Positions 63,216-64,000 of a DNA stretch of 64,000 nt are shown piece by piece. The translations under genes were made by a program, and so were the position numbers. Origin of the DNA: Arenibacter sp. ARW7G5Y1 (GTDB lineage Bacteria; Bacteroidota; Bacteroidia; Flavobacteriales; Flavobacteriaceae); NCBI RefSeq assembly GCF_003201775.1, contig NZ_QJJZ01000014.1, positions 62,001 through 126,000 of the forward strand, in the 5' to 3' direction. Position 1 is the stretch's first letter; each line of letters begins with the position of its first letter. Below the pieces are notes generated by a model. The model had not been told where the DNA came from and did no database searches. It saw only the letters and a list, made by a program, of their open reading frames with translations.

Positions 63216-63866
63216 CTATATCTTGCCCATTTTTCCAAGAATAAAAAGTATCACGATGGGCAAAGCCAATAAAAGCACTACCAATGTATCTGTAACCAAT
63301 AGATCGGGCTTAAAGAGCAAGGTTACCAAATAGCCACCAATAGCACCTCCAAAATGGGCAGTATGCCCAATATTGCCCAATCTGGTTTTCATTCCGTAGA
63401 TGGAATAAAACAAATAAAGTATCCCTAAAACATAAGCGGGCAAAGGTATAGGAATGAACATAATTCCCAAACGCATCCCGGGCTCCAATAGGATGGCCGA
63501 ATACAGTATTCCTGTAACCGCTCCACTGGCCCCTACGGCACTGTAATAGGGTTCGTTTTTATGAAAGTACAATGCCAACAAACTTCCCGCAACCAGGCTA
63601 ATAAAATAAAGGATTACAAACTTACTGGGACCAAACCAATCAATGACCACGTCTGCAAAAAAATAAAGGGTGAACATATTAAAAAACAGATGGGAAAGGT
63701 CTACGTGTAAAAAGCCCGAAGTAAGCATTCTATCTTTCTGTCCCGCCTGAATTGCACCTACACCAAACTTGTAGCGTTCAAAGAAAGTCTGGTTATTAAA
63801 ACCCTTTAAGGAGGCAAGTACATTGGCAGCCATAATGGCAATGGTAGCGAGATGAAGGTTATTCAT
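63216..63866 (-). CDS. Rhomboid-family intramembrane serine protease
   Basis: A 216-residue six-helix rhomboid protease with the catalytic dyad Ser114 in GASGAVTGI and His171 in HTAHFGGAIGG, and HxxxN (His59, Asn63) in LSHLFFNMF that forms the oxyanion site. It cleaves single-pass membrane proteins within the bilayer; the substrate is unknown. The ATG at 63866 matches the family start; a TTG at 63893 would put the start inside the predicted -7 element, so it is rejected. Its promoter overlaps that of the divergent lipid A gene. Confidence 0.92.
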   Translation of the reverse strand: MNNLHLATIAIMAANVLASLKGFNNQTFFERYKFGVGAIQAGQKDRMLTSGFLHVDLSHLFFNMFTLYFFADVVIDWFGPSKFVILYFISLVAGSLLALYFHKNEPYYSAVGASGAVTGILYSAILLEPGMRLGIMFIPIPLPAYVLGILYLFYSIYGMKTRLGNIGHTAHFGGAIGGYLVTLLFKPDLLVTDTLVVLLLALPIVILFILGKMGKI

Positions 63867-63890
63867 GAAGAAAACTATTATTTTTAGGTT

Positions 63891-63908
63891 CAAATATAGC
63901 TATATTTG
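63891..63908. promoter_or_regulatory. Divergent promoter core in an 18-bp perfect palindrome
   Basis: CAAATATAGCTATATTTG reads TATATTTG on both strands, giving one -7 element for the rhomboid gene (minus) and one for the lipid A acyltransferase gene (plus), overlapping each other. No TTG elements were found at the right spacing on either side. Confidence 0.5.
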
Positions 63909-63924
63909 CCCTAATTATATCTGC

Positions 63925-64000
63925 ATGCAGTTCATAGTATATATTTTAGTTTACCCTCTCCTATGGCTTATTTCCATATTACCCTTTAGACTTTTCTATT
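63925..64000 (+). CDS. Lipid A biosynthesis acyltransferase, N-terminal fragment (cut by window edge)
   Basis: The ATG opens a frame of 25 codons to the right edge, reading MQFIVYILVYPLLWLIS and on through a hydrophobic segment with LPFRLFY. This N-terminal membrane helix is, from memory, the usual start of Bacteroidota LpxL/HtrB-type lauroyl acyltransferases, which add secondary acyl chains to lipid A. No catalytic motif is in view. The TATATTTG box is 16 bases upstream. Confidence 0.6.
   Translation, partial: MQFIVYILVYPLLWLISILPFRLFY

Overview
The window is a compact, AT-rich bacterial chromosome segment from the Bacteroidota, most likely a marine member of the Flavobacteriaceae (Maribacter/Arenibacter/Zobellia-like; the genus is a guess). 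The signs are: promoter-like boxes of the Bacteroidota form TTG-N(18-19)-TAnnTTTG, few Shine-Dalgarno sequences, BatA-type and DUF4834 proteins, YfhO and QEGLA-motif proteins, an OMP-barrel TonB-type receptor, lipid A synthesis genes, and a probable capnine (sulfonolipid) synthesis pair. I see no rRNA, tRNA, CRISPR array, prophage or intact insertion sequence. It reads as core chromosome with modest decay and duplication.

Layout. 1-2.9 kb: end of an acyl-CoA dehydrogenase, then a glutathione-reductase-like flavoprotein and a YihY/BrkB membrane protein. 3.2-6.7 kb: a four-PAS sensor kinase translationally coupled to one CheY-like regulator and facing a second. 7-11.4 kb: a small membrane protein, a retinol-saturase/phytoene-desaturase-like flavoprotein, a secreted GDSL hydrolase, a decayed glycoside hydrolase and a GT2 glycosyltransferase. 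11.5-16.1 kb: a BatA-like protein overlapping a dihydroorotase-like pseudoenzyme, two DUF4870-like paralogues and an esterase. 16.1-20.3 kb: a flavobacterial unknown, an MBL hydrolase, a conserved 486-residue unknown, bcp and an iron-sulfur-less nth. 20.5-22.4 kb: tandemly duplicated ECF sigma factors. 22.7-27.1 kb: uvrA and a secreted Arg/Ser/Asn-rich protein. 27.3-32.8 kb, minus strand: a four-gene envelope glycan operon (DUF4834, YfhO, GT4, flippase).

32.9-40.4 kb: an outer-membrane protein, a GNAT-like protein, a repeat-bearing gap, then minus-strand genes for oligopeptidase B, a cysteine-synthase-like enzyme and an alpha-oxoamine synthase; the last two are the proposed cysteate synthase and cysteate acyltransferase. 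40.6-44.5 kb: YbaB, a thioredoxin-like protein, an orphan TrpB, a YegP protein and threonine aldolase. 44.7-48.1 kb: circularly permuted ATP-grasp, alpha-E and transglutaminase genes, a conserved but poorly understood peptide-modification cluster. 48.1-52.9 kb: prfB with its programmed frameshift, an ArsC-family protein, and a Gly/Tyr-rich secreted protein paired with an outer-membrane receptor behind a 20-bp palindrome. 53-64 kb: a small membrane protein, QEGLA peptidase, SLC1-type symporter, aroC, LpxH-like phosphoesterase, a large FAD/Fe-S/CCG oxidase, an outer-membrane protein, a TlpA lipoprotein, palindromic repeats, rhomboid protease, and the start of a lipid A acyltransferase at the right edge.

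Envelope biogenesis is the common thread: LpxH and LpxL-type lipid A enzymes, the YfhO/GT/flippase operon and the probable capnine pair all build the outer membrane. I found no clearly new mobile or defence system. The best candidates for under-described biology are the capnine pair, the ATP-grasp/alpha-E/transglutaminase operon, the metal-site-less dihydroorotase fused by overlap to BatA, the tandem sigma factors, and the unknown at 17558-19018.
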